Assembly: GCA_963693315.1 (NCBI GenBank)
Contig: OY856188.1
Coordinates: 97,128,915-97,192,914 of the forward strand
Length of the DNA stretch: 64,000 nt
Reading direction: 5' to 3'
From: Diogma glabrata
Lineage: Eukaryota > Arthropoda > Insecta > Diptera > Cylindrotomidae
Part shown: piece after piece, positions 10,011 to 23,510 of the stretch
Layout of the letters: each line of letters opens with the position of its first letter
Numbering within the stretch: the first letter of the stretch is position 1
The notes under the pieces: generated by a model
Told to the model about the DNA's origin: nothing
Databases searched by the model: none
Seen by the model: the letters and a program-made list of their open reading frames with translations, nothing else
Made by a program: the position numbers and the translations under genes

Positions 10011-10539
10011 TTCTGTAACTTTCGCACCGTTTTTGGCTTATTTCTAAGATCGTGTTGTGGAGAAGAACTATTCTTGCAAAATAATATATACATGGAACCC
10101 TCGAAGAGCCAGTTATATTCACACTTGTGACTTTTTTTTATAAAAAAAGAGTAAGAACTATTCATAATGGATTTTCTTTGCCTTTTTTGGTTGGCCTCTA
10201 GAGAAATAAATAAACGAAAGAAAGAAAGAAATTAACTTCACTTGCTCTCGGTTTATCAAATATTAAGTTTTGCAATATTGTTATCGCGAAAAATACAAGG
10301 CTAGCTTGTACATATATTTGAGTGCTGTACAATATACTTTGTTAAATATAGTGTAAAATAATTTTATCAATATAAATTCAATAGATCATAAATATCCTTA
10401 CTTATAATAACTCTTGTGGACATTATTATGTTACAATAAATAACTGTTTCATAATTCATATTAGCAAAAGTGAATTGGTGTTTCTCTTAACAAAAAATTG
10501 CATGATCAATAGAGGTACCTTACATCACCTCTAGATCAT

Positions 10540-12260
10540 CATTTGGTGACAACGACGTGATTGTCAGTACATCCTACCGACTTTTCGTCCACGATCCACT
10601 CAATCATTTAACTTTTTTAGTTGATACAGGAGCAGACCTTTCGGTGCTCTCAGTAAAACTTTGTGCATCGAGTTTAAATATCTCAAATCAACCGATCTAG
10701 TTTTATCAGCTGCCAACGGAACGATAATCAATACCTACGGAACAAAGCTCCTATAGGTAGATATTGGCCCAAAAAGAACTTTCACAAACGCTTTCGTACT
10801 AGCGCAAGTGAAGCGTCCGATCATTGGCGCTGATTTTCTCAGTAAATTTGGTCTTCTTGAGGATCTGAAACGAAAACGGCTGATTGATTCAGCTACTCAG
10901 CTGTCAATCAATGCCACAATGGTTAACGTAGAAATGCCTACTCCCATTCATTTCATGATCGACAACGATTATAGCCTGCCACTAAAGAAGCTTCCTTCCC
11001 TGACATCAGAGCCAAAATACAGTTTACCGGTCAAACATAACGTAGTGCATCACATTGTTACCACCAGGCACTTGTCCGTGTCAAGATCACACAGACTAGA
11101 TACGATTCATCAAAAAGCTACGTTCACAGAATTTCATCACATAGTTGAACTTGGAATTTGTCGCATTTCCTCCTCCTCTGTATCTTGTCCGCTTTACATG
11201 GTGACAAAAAAAGATGTCGAGTAGAGACCGTGTGGAGATTATCACAGGTTAAACGCGGTCACAATTCCTGATCGCTATTCGATACCGCACATACAAAATT
11301 TTTCGATGAGCTTGTTTGGTTGCAAAATTTTCTCTAAAATTGACCTTGTTAGAGCTTATCATCTCATTCCTGTCGCGATTGAAGATATTCAGAAGCCGAC
11401 GATCACTACTCCATTTGGCCTTTTTGAATTCATACGAATTCTTTTTGGCTTACGCAATGCCGCTTCACGTTTCATAAACGAAATCTTTCAAAATTTAGAC
11501 TTCGTATTCGTCTACATCGACGAATTTTAGTGGTTTCAACAACACCAGCTCCATTTGGAACAACTCTTCCAAAAACTAAGCGAGTTTGGCGTTCACATAA
11601 AGAGTTCGAAATGCGTTTTTGGCGTGAACACTCTCGCCACACGATAACGCCTAATGGTATTCTGCCTTCTCAAGAACGAATTAATACCATTACGGAAGTC
11701 TCAGCACCAACATCAATCAAATGTATTCAGCAATTCGTAGGTATGTTAAATTATTAACATCGATTCATACCGAAACTAGCTGAAACACTAGCTCCAATTC
11801 ATACACACTTAGTTCCTTTACTGAAAAAAACCAAGACTCCAAAAAATTTCACTTAACCAAATGAATGTCAACTCGCATTCGCCAAGCGAAAAACGGAATT
11901 GGGTAATGTCACGTTGTTAGTTCATCCACGTAACGTACTGCATACAGTATCACTACTGATGCATCGAACATTGCTGTCGGAGCAGTGTTACAGCAACGTA
12001 ACAATGATTGTTTGGGAACCACTGGGATTCTTTTCGAAGAAACTTTGAAATTAAATACTCCGCTTTCGATCGAGAGTTACTCGCAATTTACCTAGATATA
12101 AAAAACTTCAGGTATTTTGTCGAAGGTTGCGAATTCACAATTTACACCGACCACAGCCCTCTCACACGCACAATACAGTCATTTGGATTTCATAAGCCAA
12201 TTTACTACAACTTATTATTGATATTCAACAATCGCCGTGACCAAAGGCGCAACGTTTAGT
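10540..12260 (+). pseudogene. Ty3/gypsy pol remnant (protease, RT, RNase H)
   Basis: Order protease-RT-RNase H is that of Ty3/gypsy. Protease: FLVDTGADLSVLS (about 10610-10655) with the catalytic D-T/S-G, and RPIIGADFLSKFG (about 10815-10850). [18 protein letters not shown] (about 11230-11280), [15 protein letters not shown] (about 11330-11375), TPFGLFEF and [13 protein letters not shown] (about 11410-11480), then VYIDEF at 11511-11528, where the usual Y-x-D-D has become Y-I-D-E and is followed at once by a stop. RNase H: TTDASNIAVGAVLQQ (about 11952-12000), FDRELLAIY (about 12066) and TDHSPLT (about 12148). Frameshifts and stops occur between every block. No integrase was found and no LTR pair was identified. 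Lineage within gypsy not assigned. Confidence 0.85.
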
Positions 12261-12456
12261 TTATAGTTGGTTGGCTAAATTACTGAGGCATGAAAAGTTG
12301 GATCAGAGGGCAATAATAGGGTAAGTACAACATTTTAATTTTTAAATGTTGTAATCGTATTTGAAGTGGTGTGGGTGATGGTCTTGGTTCCTTCGAATTT
12401 TCGGGTTGTCAGAGTCCCTATTATTTACTCACTTGAATTCGTCTTTTTGTTAAACT

Positions 12457-12560
12457 TTTGCGTGCAATTCAGCATTTGTACTGGGTTGAGAAGGAAAGGC
12501 ATATTCGAACTCACAGATTAAAGCTGGTCGGAAATTTAAAAAATCTCAAGACACGGCATT
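12457..12560 (+). repeat. Dispersed repeat R2, copy 2
   Basis: Aligns with 1744-1845 (see there). Located about 200 bp after the last RNase H block of the gypsy remnant. Confidence 0.7.
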
Positions 12561-14862
12561 TCTCTAATATTTCTGATAGTGATTACACTATCAGGAATGC
12601 ACAGTGTACACTGTTCATCACAAGTTTGTTATTTAATAAAATGTGTTGTGTAGTAAGAATTACAATATGTGTCACAACAACACATAAAAATCTTCTAAGA
12701 TCAAGGTTCCACATTTGCTGAAACAAAACAAAAATGTAGTTGCCAATAATCCAGCCGGTGACATATTCCTGGATCCTGTGACGCACTGTCTTTCTTAATG
12801 ATTAAAGCCCACACATAGTTACATAAAGGGTCGTTTCTTCGAGGACACAATAGCGTCTCATCATCAAGGATTATTTTACAGCTAAGATTTTCACAGTTTC
12901 ACAGATCTAGCCGCCACCTGGTTTTGACACATATATTGTAATTCGGCTCTGCTGTTATGGAAATAAACTTTTTTAGTAGAATTAGCAATTGTTGTCGATT
13001 GTATAATAGAGTGACAGTTGGATCCCAAATAATAAAGGGAAATTCTACAAAAATGCTGGAGGTGCCAAAAGATCTGCCTACCGGGTCTATCAAAAAGATC
13101 TGTCAATTTGATCTGTCAATTTAATCTATCGTAAATGAATGGCTGGAATGTTTACTGTCGATCCACAGTTGCTTCGACCTCGTTTTGGGTTAAATATTTA
13201 TTTACATCAACTTAGATGCGGATTGATCAAACGAGCTCGGAGATTTACATTTACGTGCCGTTGCTCAAAATGTTCGGCAGTAGATACACGATCCCGTCTT
13301 ATTTTTTGAGCTAGCTCGAGATCTTGACCGTGGTCAGCGATGAGATGGGATGGCGATCTTCTTCTATATTGTCTTTACTCGCCACATTTAATTAACTTTT
13401 TTTTTGTTGTACTGTAGTTTTGTACAAGGTAACCTTTTTGCCCCATCTTCCAATAAAAAGTCAACAAATGGAAAGTAATTGCCACAAAAAATGGCGAAAC
13501 TGGATGCAATTCAACAAAGAAAACGTATATTTTAAGGCATACATTTTTTTTCGATAATCATACAGAATGTGCACTGGATAAAGTCACTTTTTTGTAAAAT
13601 CGAAAACACTATAAGAATGTTCACCTATTCCGTTTCTTTCAAATTTCTATTCAATTTTTGTTCTTTCAAATTTCTGACAAACCATCTTCATGGTACAAAC
13701 TTTAATTTTAAATTTTCTTCTATTTTATTACATTTTGTTATCTTTAACAGTTAAAAGTTTTAACGCAGTAAAACAAAAAAGTCGAATGAACCAGAATAAA
13801 GTCTTACGAAAACAAAAAAAATAATTACATGCAAATGAACCAACCAATTTTTAACATGTACAATTTATAATTTTCTTTATTATTTTTTCCTTGTATTTTC
13901 CTTGTAACAGAAAGCTGAAAGACAATGAAAATAGAATGACATGAAATATAGACTTAGGTCTTTATCAACGATATACAATAAAAATGGAATTTTTTGGTTA
14001 TGTTTTTACTTAGAAGAATAAAAAATTAAATTTTTGGGTTGTTTTTATTTTTGTCTTGTTGAAGAAGATGGGAAAATTATTTATAGAAAAAATTATTAAT
14101 GTTACTTGCTTTTGTGTGTATCGAGAGAAAAAAATATTCTATAGTTTTTTGCTTATAGGAATTAGTTTACAAATCATCCATCTGATAGATTGCATTTAAA
14201 TCACATTAAATTACATTCGATCAATCATCATAATAACTCGAAACATCAAAATTATAAACTAATTATGCTTAAAAAATCGAAATAAAACAAAATTCACATT
14301 TGCCATTATTTCATACGTAAACTATAACTAAAACGAAATTATAAAAAGATTTAACGGTTACTTATAATCAATAATTAATTGTGAATATAACAAGAACAAT
14401 TTTATTTAGAATTCTATAATTTGATCGTTTCATCTATTCAACTAAATATTAAAATTTGTTTCAATTTAAAGTTCCAATAACCATGCGAACAAAAAAATAG
14501 TTGAACTATTTTCAACATTTCAATGTTATGTTTGATGAAGTTGTATAACGTTTTTTTTCACCATTTCTTGTTGTTTTAGTTATAGTTTAGTTTTTTTTGT
14601 TAATTAAAATATCAATAAGAATCACAATAATTAGTGAGATGAGTTGAATTTTGGATGATGATCGATTTTTTGCTTGGTTATAATTATTTTGATGTGGATT
14701 TTGTAATTAGACTAAAACAGATAAAACCATTTCGATTGATCGTACTGTTTTTTCATACATACCACCACCAATTTGTTTCACATTCTTTCGAATGAAACTG
14801 TAATTCTCTTTTGCTAAACTGTTTGTGTTTTGTGACGGTTGAATATATAAAATGCATAAAAA

Positions 14863-14990
14863 CTCCATATTGAACAAATAGTTCAATGGGTTTTTTGTCA
14901 TATTTTTTTCTCATGCGTTTTCATTAATTTTTTTTCCTATATACTTGTACGAGTGTGCAATACTGGAGTTCCGTGAATTAACTCCAACAT
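14863..14990 (+). repeat. Dispersed repeat R1, copy 2
   Basis: Aligns with 931-1050 in the same orientation: ctccatattgaac, agttcaatgggttttttgtc, a cgttttcattaatt block and a tgcaatactgga end. Confidence 0.7.
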
Positions 14991-15736
14991 TCAAACTTAA
15001 TGAATTCATTATAATTGAAAATTTTTGAGTGCAATTTTTTTTTAAATTAATAATAATAATATACAATGAAAAATTTAATTTAATTTAATTGTTTGTTGTT
15101 AAATTGTTGGTCAAAAAAAATTTAATTTTTTGTTTTTGTTTATAATTATTTAAAATCAATAATCGAAAGTCCCAGATACAAACACGCGAAATATTTGTTC
15201 TATCTGTGTGATATGGTGTTGACTTTGCGGAAAATGTTTTCAACAATAATTTCAAAATATGGAATATACATAAAATATTGGAATTTGTTGTGATTAATTT
15301 AAAACAAACGAAATACCAGTGATCACACTTTATTTTGAAATTGTTTCGAAAACGTTAAATGTTATAGTAAAAATAATATAAAAAATGAAAGATATCAATT
15401 GTTTCTTTTGCGACATTTATTTTGGGATGAAACATCTTCAATTTTATGTTCATATAATTTAATTTTTTTTTTTTGATAATAGTACAACATTTAAAGAAAT
15501 AAACTAAAGCAAACAAAATATTATCTCAATTATTTAAATAGAAATAGCGATTGAATGGAATGTTGGTCGTCTTGTTATTGATTTTAATGTTTCGTGTTTT
15601 GGCACTAAAAACGAAATAAAGGAAAACGACATATTTAGTATTTTTATTTTTATATTTGAATTTTTTTTTGTAACATCTAATGAAAAGAAAGATTTTGCAT
15701 CAGTTTTAATAATTCCTGTAATTAATACACGACGTT

Positions 15737-18200
15737 TGGTATAAAAATTGAAAATTCAAATTGAAATTTAAAATTGAAATTTAAAATTAAAAATTAAACT
15801 TGAAATTTAAAATTGAAATTTAAAATCGAACTTAAAATCGAAAACTGAGAATACAAATTGAAATTCAAAATTGAAAATTAAAATTGAACAATGAAAATTA
15901 AATTTAAAATCTAAAATTGAAATTAAAAATTGAAAATTAAAATTAAAAATTGAAATTGAAATTGAAATTTAAAATTGAAATTTAATATTAAAATTTTAAA
16001 TTGAAAATTAAAATTGAAATTTAATTGAAATTGAACATTGAAAATTTCAATCTTAAATTTCAATTTTATATTTCAATTTTCATTTTCAATTTTAAATTTC
16101 AATTTTGATTTTCAATTTTAATTTTCAATTTTAAATTTTAATTTAATTTTCAATTTTTAGTTTCAATTTTAATTTTCAATTTTAAGTTTTAAATTTCAAT
16201 TTTAATTTTAATTTTCAATTTTAAATTTCAATTTTAATTTCCAATTTTCAATTTTCAATTTAGAAATTTTGATTTTAAATTTCATTTTTAAATTTCACTT
16301 ATAATTTTCGATTTTAAAATTTCAATTTAAAATTAAATTAAAATTGAAATTTAAAATTGAAAACTAATATTGAAAATTAAAATTAAAAATTAAAATTGAA
16401 ACTTAAAATTGATATTTAAAATTTTAAATTAAAAATTAAAATTAAAAATTGAAATTGGAAATTGGAAATTAAAATTTAAATTTAAATTGAAAATAAAAAA
16501 TAAAAATTTAAAATTGAAATTGAAACTTAAAATTGAAAATTAAAACTGAAATTTCAAATCGAAAATTAAAATTGAAATTTAAAATTGAAAATTAAAATTG
16601 AAATTTAAATTGAAAACTAAAATTTAGATTGGAAATAAAAATTTAAATTTAAAATTGAAATTGAAAATTAAAATTGAAATTTTAAATAAAAATTTAATAT
16701 AAAATTGAAAATTAAGATAGAAAATTAAAATTGAAAATAAATTTAAAATTAAAATTGAAATTTAAAATTAGAAATCAAAATTCAAATTTAAAATCAAAAA
16801 TAGAAATTGAAATTTAAAACTGAAAATTAAAATTGAAATTTAAAGTTGAAAATTAAAATTAAAATTTAAAATTGAAAATTAAAGTTGAAATTTAAAATTG
16901 AAAATTAATTGAAAACTAAAATTGAAATTTGAATTGAAATTGAATTTTAATTTGAAATTTGAATTTTAAATTTGATTAATTATGAATTTTTAATTTGGAA
17001 ATGAATATGAATTTGAAATTTGAAAATTAAAATTTAAATTTAAAATTCAAATTAACAATTCAAATTTAAAATTCAAAATTTAAACATTAAAATAAAAACT
17101 TCAAAATTATCATTTTAATTTAAAATTAAAATTTAAAATTCAAATTCATAATTCAGTTTTTAGATTAAAATTTAAAATTCAAAATTAAAGTACCATTTTA
17201 AAGTTCAAGTTTTAAATTCAAATTTAAAATATAAATTCAAAATTCAACTTCAAAATTAAAATTCAATTTAAAATTCGAATATAAAATTCAAAATTAAAAT
17301 TCAAATTTACAATTCAAATTTAAAATTCAAAATTAAGATTTAAAATTCAATTTTAAAATTGAAATTTAAAATTCAAATATAAAATTGAAATTTTAAATTG
17401 AAATTCAATTTAAAATTCGAAGATAAAATTCAAATTCAATTTTAAAATTCAATTCAAAATTCGAATATAACATTCAAATTCAAATTCAAAATTCAAAATT
17501 AAAACACAATTTTGAAATTTAAATGCAAAATTTAAATTCAAAATTCAAATTTAAAACTCAATTTTAAAATTCACATTTAAAATTTAAGTTTATACTTTTA
17601 ATATAAAATTCAAATTTGAAATTTAATTCAAATTCAATTTTAAGATTCAAATTTAAAATCCAAAATTAAAGTTCAATTTTAAAGTTCAAATTTAAATTTA
17701 AAATTTAAAATGTAATTTCAAATTCAAATTCAAAATTTAAATTCAATGTTAAATTCGAATATAATATTCAAAATTTAAATTCATTTTTAAAATTCAAATT
17801 TAATTATTTACAATTCTAATTTAAAACTCAAATTTAAAATTCACATTCAAAATTCAAATTCAATTTTAAAATTCAAATTCAAAATTGATGTTCAATTTTA
17901 AAGTTTAAATTTAAAATATACATAAATTCAAATTCAAAATTAAAATTCAATTCAAAATTCGAATATAAAATTCAAATTCAAAATTCAAATTCATTTTTAA
18001 AATTCCAATTTAAAATTCAAATTTAGAAGTCAAATTTAAAATTCAAATTTAACAAATTTATAATTCAAATTTAAAATTCAAAATTAAAATTCAAATTTAA
18101 AATTCAAATTTCAAATTCATATTTTTAATTCAAACTTAAAATTCAAATTAAATTTAAAATTCAAATGTAAAACTAAAATTTAAAATTTAAATTTAAATTT
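15737..18200. repeat. About 2.4-kb simple satellite (AAATTGAAATTT / AAATTCAAATTT type) with strand switches
   Basis: Almost the whole stretch is a degenerate alternation of short words. From 15737 to about 16035 the plus strand reads gaaatttaaaattgaaaatt. From about 16036 to 16320 it reads the reverse complement (ttcaattttaaatttcaatt). From about 16320 to 16960 it returns to the first orientation. From about 17000 to 18200 the dominant word is ttcaaatttaaaattcaaat. No coding capacity. The inverted halves around 16035 could fold into a long imperfect hairpin. Units of roughly 7-14 bp are too degenerate for one consensus by eye. Confidence 0.95.
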
Positions 18201-21185
18201 CGTGACATGCCTGCATAGGATCTTGATGAAACTATGGCAAATGATCTAGGTTCAGTTGAAAAGGTCTGGATTCATTTCAAATTTTGACAAACTGGCGGGG
18301 TAATATTTTTACTTGAATTTTAGTGTTAATTTTTTCTCTTATTTTATTTTCTCTTCGAAAACGTTTTACCGTTCTTCATACTTGAACTACGTTTACATTG
18401 AATGACTTTTATTCAATGACTATTTGGGATGGAATTTGTCTTCCATATTTGTATATCCTTTTCAAGGCAATGTTTCATTCTATTCAATTGAATACATTCA
18501 GTTCGAGTGACTTAAAACTTTAAACAAATAAATCCAAACTGATTAAAATTGCATTCTAAAATAAATTAGTCCAACTATTTTAACAAAAAATTCACACATC
18601 ACATCCAAAACCAAACACTTTTTTATTACACGATTTACAAAGATAACAGAACAATATAAACACATAATTCAAAATGAAATGTTTACTTTAGCAAAGATAA
18701 CATCTCAAACTAAAGAAAAGAAAGAACAAACAAAACTCAAAATATAACAACCATAAAAACGGTATTAGTTGTGGCAACTGAATAAATCTGTTTAATATAC
18801 CAATTTCAAGAGTGCGGTAGTTGTGACAACTAACTCAGAAATTAATAATTTAAGGCAATCCGAATTTGAGTTATCAACACTAAATGCAATTATAGAAGAC
18901 GTATCGCAATTACTTTAAAAGAATGTTGATTTTAATAACTGCAAATCTGTTACTATAACCTGCTATTGATTCTTTCAACCCCATTGCTCATAAACATTTT
19001 TTGCTTTTATTTGCCTTTGTGTATGACCGCAACAAACATAAAAAACATACACCGGAGAATGAGCAATGAAACTCAAGCAACAACTATGTGAGTCCTTTTT
19101 TCAATTCGAAATCAGCTTTGGGTTTCTCTGAATAAACCTTAGAGTTTATTACATTAAAACTATGTACATTTTTCTCTTTCTACGTGTTTCGGTTGGGATT
19201 CCAAACCGTAACTTTATCAATACCAGTGAGTTAAAATGAAATGAAATTTACTTATTGGGGATTGCTTAGTATTGGTTTGGTTGCGGTTTTTTAATTTCTA
19301 ACTTATGATTTAAGATTGGGCTCTAGCACATTACAATATTACAAAGAATACCACCTGGATAGTACTGAAGTATGTCGGCCGTTCGTTAACAAACAGAAAA
19401 CATAAAAACTCCAACTATAAATCAGAACAATTAAAAAACTATACATAAATCACCTAAAGATCTTCAACTTTAACTATGACAAAAAAAATCACCTTTCGCT
19501 TCTTACGAAAACTGAACAAAAAGAAAATCAAAACACTAACAAAACCAAAGAATAATACAAAATATAAAACAAAAAAAACATTCTGTCCAATTCCGGAACT
19601 AAATAATTTTTCATTTCAAATATAGTTTTCGTAATTGAGACATCTGACTTTGACATCAAACAAGATTTAATATCATTTATTCAGTCATCCTTTGATTTTC
19701 TTTTGTCTTCTGTTATTTGTTAAATTGTAATGTGAATGAATGAATACAATAAAATTAACCATAAAATTATTTATATAATTTATTACGTGTATGACAAATT
19801 TTACAAAAATAAAAAGAACTAATAAAATAATTTAAAACTATCAGAGGGCGTTAGACCATAAAATTATCTTTAAACACCCACAAAATGACCGTAAAATTTG
19901 TATTGTCCAAAAGTGTGAATGAATAACGTAAAAAGTTATGTCAATTTCAACCTTTTTCTTAACAATACGAGTATTACAGTAAGTTTGTGGTTCCGTTCTG
20001 TTTTTTTGATCTTCATTATTTAAAATTCTGAATACACGATCGTCCAGATGTTGGTTTTTTTTGTGTTGTCTAATTTTAATAAAATTATTTAAAATATTCT
20101 GAACCAAATTATATAACCACAAAACATGTTGAGAGTCTTTAGAGACTAATAAATATATCTCGTTTTTGTTTTTCTTAATTTCTAATTCAAGGGTGAAAGG
20201 TTCCCACGCAAAAATGAAGTTTAATTTGTGTCATTTATGTTTAAAAAAAAAAGAAAAATTAAAAATTGATTATATTGGAAGATCGTCAAAATGTCTTAAA
20301 TCCCAAATGAGATATTTGTTAGAGAAAAAGGACTAATTTGTGTTTCCATGTTTTGTTTTTATTATACATTTTAAATGTTAGATAAAATATTAGATGTGTG
20401 AGAAGAAAATTTAAAACGATATAAATCACGATCACGATCGATTTCCTTCGAATTGTTTATATATTGATAAAAATCGTAATGGTTTAAGGATCGATATTCA
20501 CACAAATTTAAAAGGAATACGAAAACAAGTTGAGTGATGGTTTTAAGTTTTAACAAAAGAACGAATTCCTAGGATTTCGAATTTCAATTTACAAGTCTGA
20601 ATACTGGGCATGACTTAACAATTGAACTTTTTAGTCTAGGTGATTAGAAACTACGTCATTATGGTTCCTTCTAAATTAGTTCTACAAACAAACAAATTTG
20701 TTAAAACAGAGTTTTTTTACGGTTCCGGTTTTTAATAGGAACACAATTTTTATGAGCAAAACGTATTTTTCGCATTATATCAGATAACTCGATGTCTTGT
20801 CCAACAGTTATTTAACTGCTACTTCGACAAAACAAAAAGAAGATCAGAATAATTTAATTTATTATAATTTTTTTGAACTCTTCAACTGTTTTTTAACCTC
20901 AATCACACAAAACGGAATTAGAATAACTATCAGTGAGCTAAAATATACAGCTATGAATACTTTGGAAAAAAAATTTCTCGGCACATAGTAGAACCTTTAA
21001 TGCACATATTTAATCTGGGTCATACTAGCGGTACATTTCCTTATTTAAAGGCAGCGACGCAAAAAAAAAAATTGAGTGACTGTCAATACGGATTTCTAAA
21101 AGGTATAAGCACAGATTTACCGGCATTTCAATATTAGTTTTTTTCGTGAAAATTTTTCTAAAAATTAGTATAGCAAAAACATTAA
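18201..21185. other. AT-rich spacer, nothing recognised
   Basis: Short open frames here (for example minus 19841-20122 and plus 20797-20988) show no recognisable motif and have the same base composition as their surroundings, so they are not annotated as genes. No repeats with copies elsewhere were noticed. Confidence 0.6.
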
Positions 21186-22700
21186 TACGTGTTTAGGGCT
21201 CGTAAAATACTCGAACATTAAGTACCCGGGTATCGAGTAGTTATTTTACTCAAATACCCGGGTTACCCGGGTAACCCGGGTAGTTGGATAATTAAAACAA
21301 AACAAATTTTTAATAGTTCATTTGTACATATTCAATTCAATTAATATTGATATTTATTTAATTCAATTAATTTAATTCTTAAAAATATGTTAAACGTTAA
21401 ATGAAATCAAATTTTATAATAATATAATATTTACAATAACTTTTTGTTTATAAAATAGTATTTTAAAAATATTAAGCCGTTGAGTGTGGAAGGAGCTAAC
21501 GAACTGCGAATTTTGGTTATTATATTTTGCCGGCTACTGAAAACACCCGTTTGCATGCCGTTGATGTAGGATTTATAGTAAGCAGTGAAGAGTACAGATT
21601 ATCTAACATGTGGTTTCGCCTACCTCCATTTGTCTGCATAAATGGAAGGGATTGGTCAACATTTAAATGTTCGCTTTTTTCTTTGGTTTTAGTTATATAT
21701 AATGCAAGACAATGCTGTAACTCATTATATACTGATGTTGGTTCCCGCTCTCAATCAGAAGAGCTTGAGCTTTGATCTGCAACTCTGGTGTTGTTTTTAT
21801 TCGAGTGTAGACGTAATAATAATTGATGAGCAAGCTGCTTTGTAGAAATTTTTGTTGCGTAGCTTAAAAACTCATTGCCTTTTGAAAAAATGCAATGATG
21901 CAAATATAACAATAATGTTATTATATCCTTTTGTCGACGTTCATTAACTTCGTTTTTCAAATAGTTCACGAGAAAGACTAATCTCGTTTATTTTTTTTAG
22001 TACGTAGAAGTACCTTCAGCTGTTATTAGGGTGGCGTTTTTTGTATTCAGTTCTTGTACTGCTAGCATAAGTGGTTCGAGAATATAAGAGATTTCTTTTA
22101 ATATTTCCAAATCGCATTCGTTCATTTTGTCAGCGCCTAGCTCATCGAGTGTAGTATTAATGCAATTTTTTAATTTAAGAAATCGATTTATTGCTGCAAT
22201 AAGTATGTTCCACCGTGTTTTACAATCTAAAATTAGTTTCAACTTTTGACCTTCCTGAACTTCTACGTGCTCTAATTATAAAAATAAAAGAAACTAAACC
22301 ATCGGAAAATGACTGTAGTCGTTTGTGTGGGAGTACTCAGGAATCTCTCAAGGATCTACATTTTAAGGTGATAGAAGTATTTCTAAAAAATCTAGATTCA
22401 TTCATTTTATAAATCTTCTTTGGTAAAACGCTCCATACTTTGTGACTTGCAAGCTTCGTAACTATTTGACGGCCTTAGCTGATTTACGAACTTATCTAAA
22501 ATACAACAATGCAACATATATTTTCTGAAATTATTTTTTGAATAAATCAGCAAAAGTGACAGTGAGCTTCATAAGAATTTTGTTTTTGTTATACCCGGGT
22601 ACTCGAAGCTATTACCCGGATATTCGAGTACTATAATTTTTGGTAAAATACGCGGGTACCCGGTTATCCGATACCCGAGTATACGAGCCCTATACGTGTT
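21186..22700 (-). mobile_element. hAT DNA transposon hAT-1 with 8-bp target duplication
   Basis: The element spans 21194-22692 (1499 bp). Termini TAGGGCTCGTA and TACGAGCCCTA are an 11-bp perfect inverted repeat. Both sides carry the same 8-bp duplication, tacgtgtt (21186-21193 and 22693-22700), as expected for hAT insertion. Subterminal regions are dense with TACCCGGGTA-like words (21225-21285 and 22595-22675), which stand out in this AT-rich DNA and are likely transposase binding repeats. A broken transposase is encoded on the minus strand. At 1.5 kb it is shorter than an autonomous hAT, so it is an internally deleted, inactive copy. Confidence 0.93.
21470..22430 (-). pseudogene. hAT transposase remnant of hAT-1
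   Basis: Reading the minus strand from 22242 downward: LILDCKTRWNILIAAINRFL, the conserved hAT block around an Arg-Trp-Asn, then LEILKEISYILEPLMLAVQ. After two stops near 22000 follows LITLLLYLHHCIFSKG-like sequence with YATKISTKQLAHQLL (21969-21800). After another stop comes the C-terminal dimerisation motif INPTSTACKRVFSVAGKI (about 21570-21500). The N-terminal zinc finger (BED) and most of the catalytic region are missing or unrecognisable upstream of 22430. Several stops and at least one frameshift make it nonfunctional. Confidence 0.85.
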
Positions 22701-23384
22701 TTTATTTTTTCTTAGTTTTGACACAGGGTGGTTTCAAAATTTGTTAAAAAATTTAGAGACAACAAAACTTTAAAATTATATTGTGCTCTTGCACACGGGT
22801 AAACCGGTTTTCATAAAAAAAATTTTCGTTTGTAAGGTACTAAGTAAGACTTTTTAAAAAATTACACGTATAAGAAAAATGTATATTTTAATAAGATTTT
22901 TTTAATTTCAATTTGTCAAACATGGCGAATTTGTAAAGTACATTTTTTACGACTAGATTTTGTCATTTGTATGAAACAATTGAGTTGAGCGTGTAAATCA
23001 GCTTTTACCTTCAGATTTAATGAAAATAACGAAAATGAAAGAAATAATAAAAAAAATCATCATATGGTGGCCGATGATAGGGAAAGCAAGCAATAAGTAA
23101 AAACCAATTGATAAAATTGTTTAGATTTATTTTAGATCTCATTTATAAAAGAACAATATTTTTTGACAATAAAAGTAGATAATTCAGTTTTGATGTTTTT
23201 TGATTCAAAGTTTTTTATAAACGGTAGGGAAATTAGTGGATATAAGGCTTTGTGTTTAGGATAAACATTAAAACATTTTTAATAAAGCAGATTATTTAAG
23301 TGACGCTGACGAATAAAACTTGGAAAAAATGTCATCCATAAATTTTAATAAAATATTATGAAATGGAGGGTTTTTTGTGGGCGA
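22701..23384. other. AT-rich spacer, nothing recognised
   Basis: No reading frame or repeat could be assigned. Confidence 0.6.
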
Positions 23385-23510
23385 TGAAGCTTAAGTACCT
23401 ATTGAAAATCACTTGCATTTTGCAATTCGAAATCATTTTTATTTTTCTGTTATAAAAACTCCTATAGAAAATTTGTAGTGTGTTTCGTGTCGGGATTCGA
23501 ACCCATTAAA
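23385..23510 (-). repeat. Family A fragment (arm II plus tRNA-like tail)
   Basis: Contains gaagcttaagtacctattga, ttgcaattcgaaatcat and gtttcgtgtcgggattcgaa. These match in reverse complement the arm II and tRNA-like segment of copy 1 (7640-7760) in the same relative order. gggattcgaaccc is a B-box-like word on the minus strand. The fragment ends near 23510, so the module can occur apart from the full family A element. Confidence 0.7.

Larger units (their letters stand above)
12261..15736. other. AT-rich spacer with two dispersed repeat copies
   Basis: No protein similarity is visible in any open frame. Contains repeat R2 copy 2 (12457-12560) and R1 copy 2 (14863-14990). From 12261 to 13400 composition is less AT-rich than further right and may include the 3' remainder of the gypsy element, but I could not identify integrase motifs. 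From 13400 to 15736 it is plain AT-rich DNA. Confidence 0.6.

Noticed and set aside
9472..10165. Open frames of 115 and 108 codons on opposite strands
   Set aside because: Both lie across a diverged 290-bp direct duplication and have no protein similarity.
21527..22412. Plus-strand open frames within hAT-1
   Set aside because: They are shadows of the transposase remnant, which reads on the minus strand with recognisable hAT motifs.
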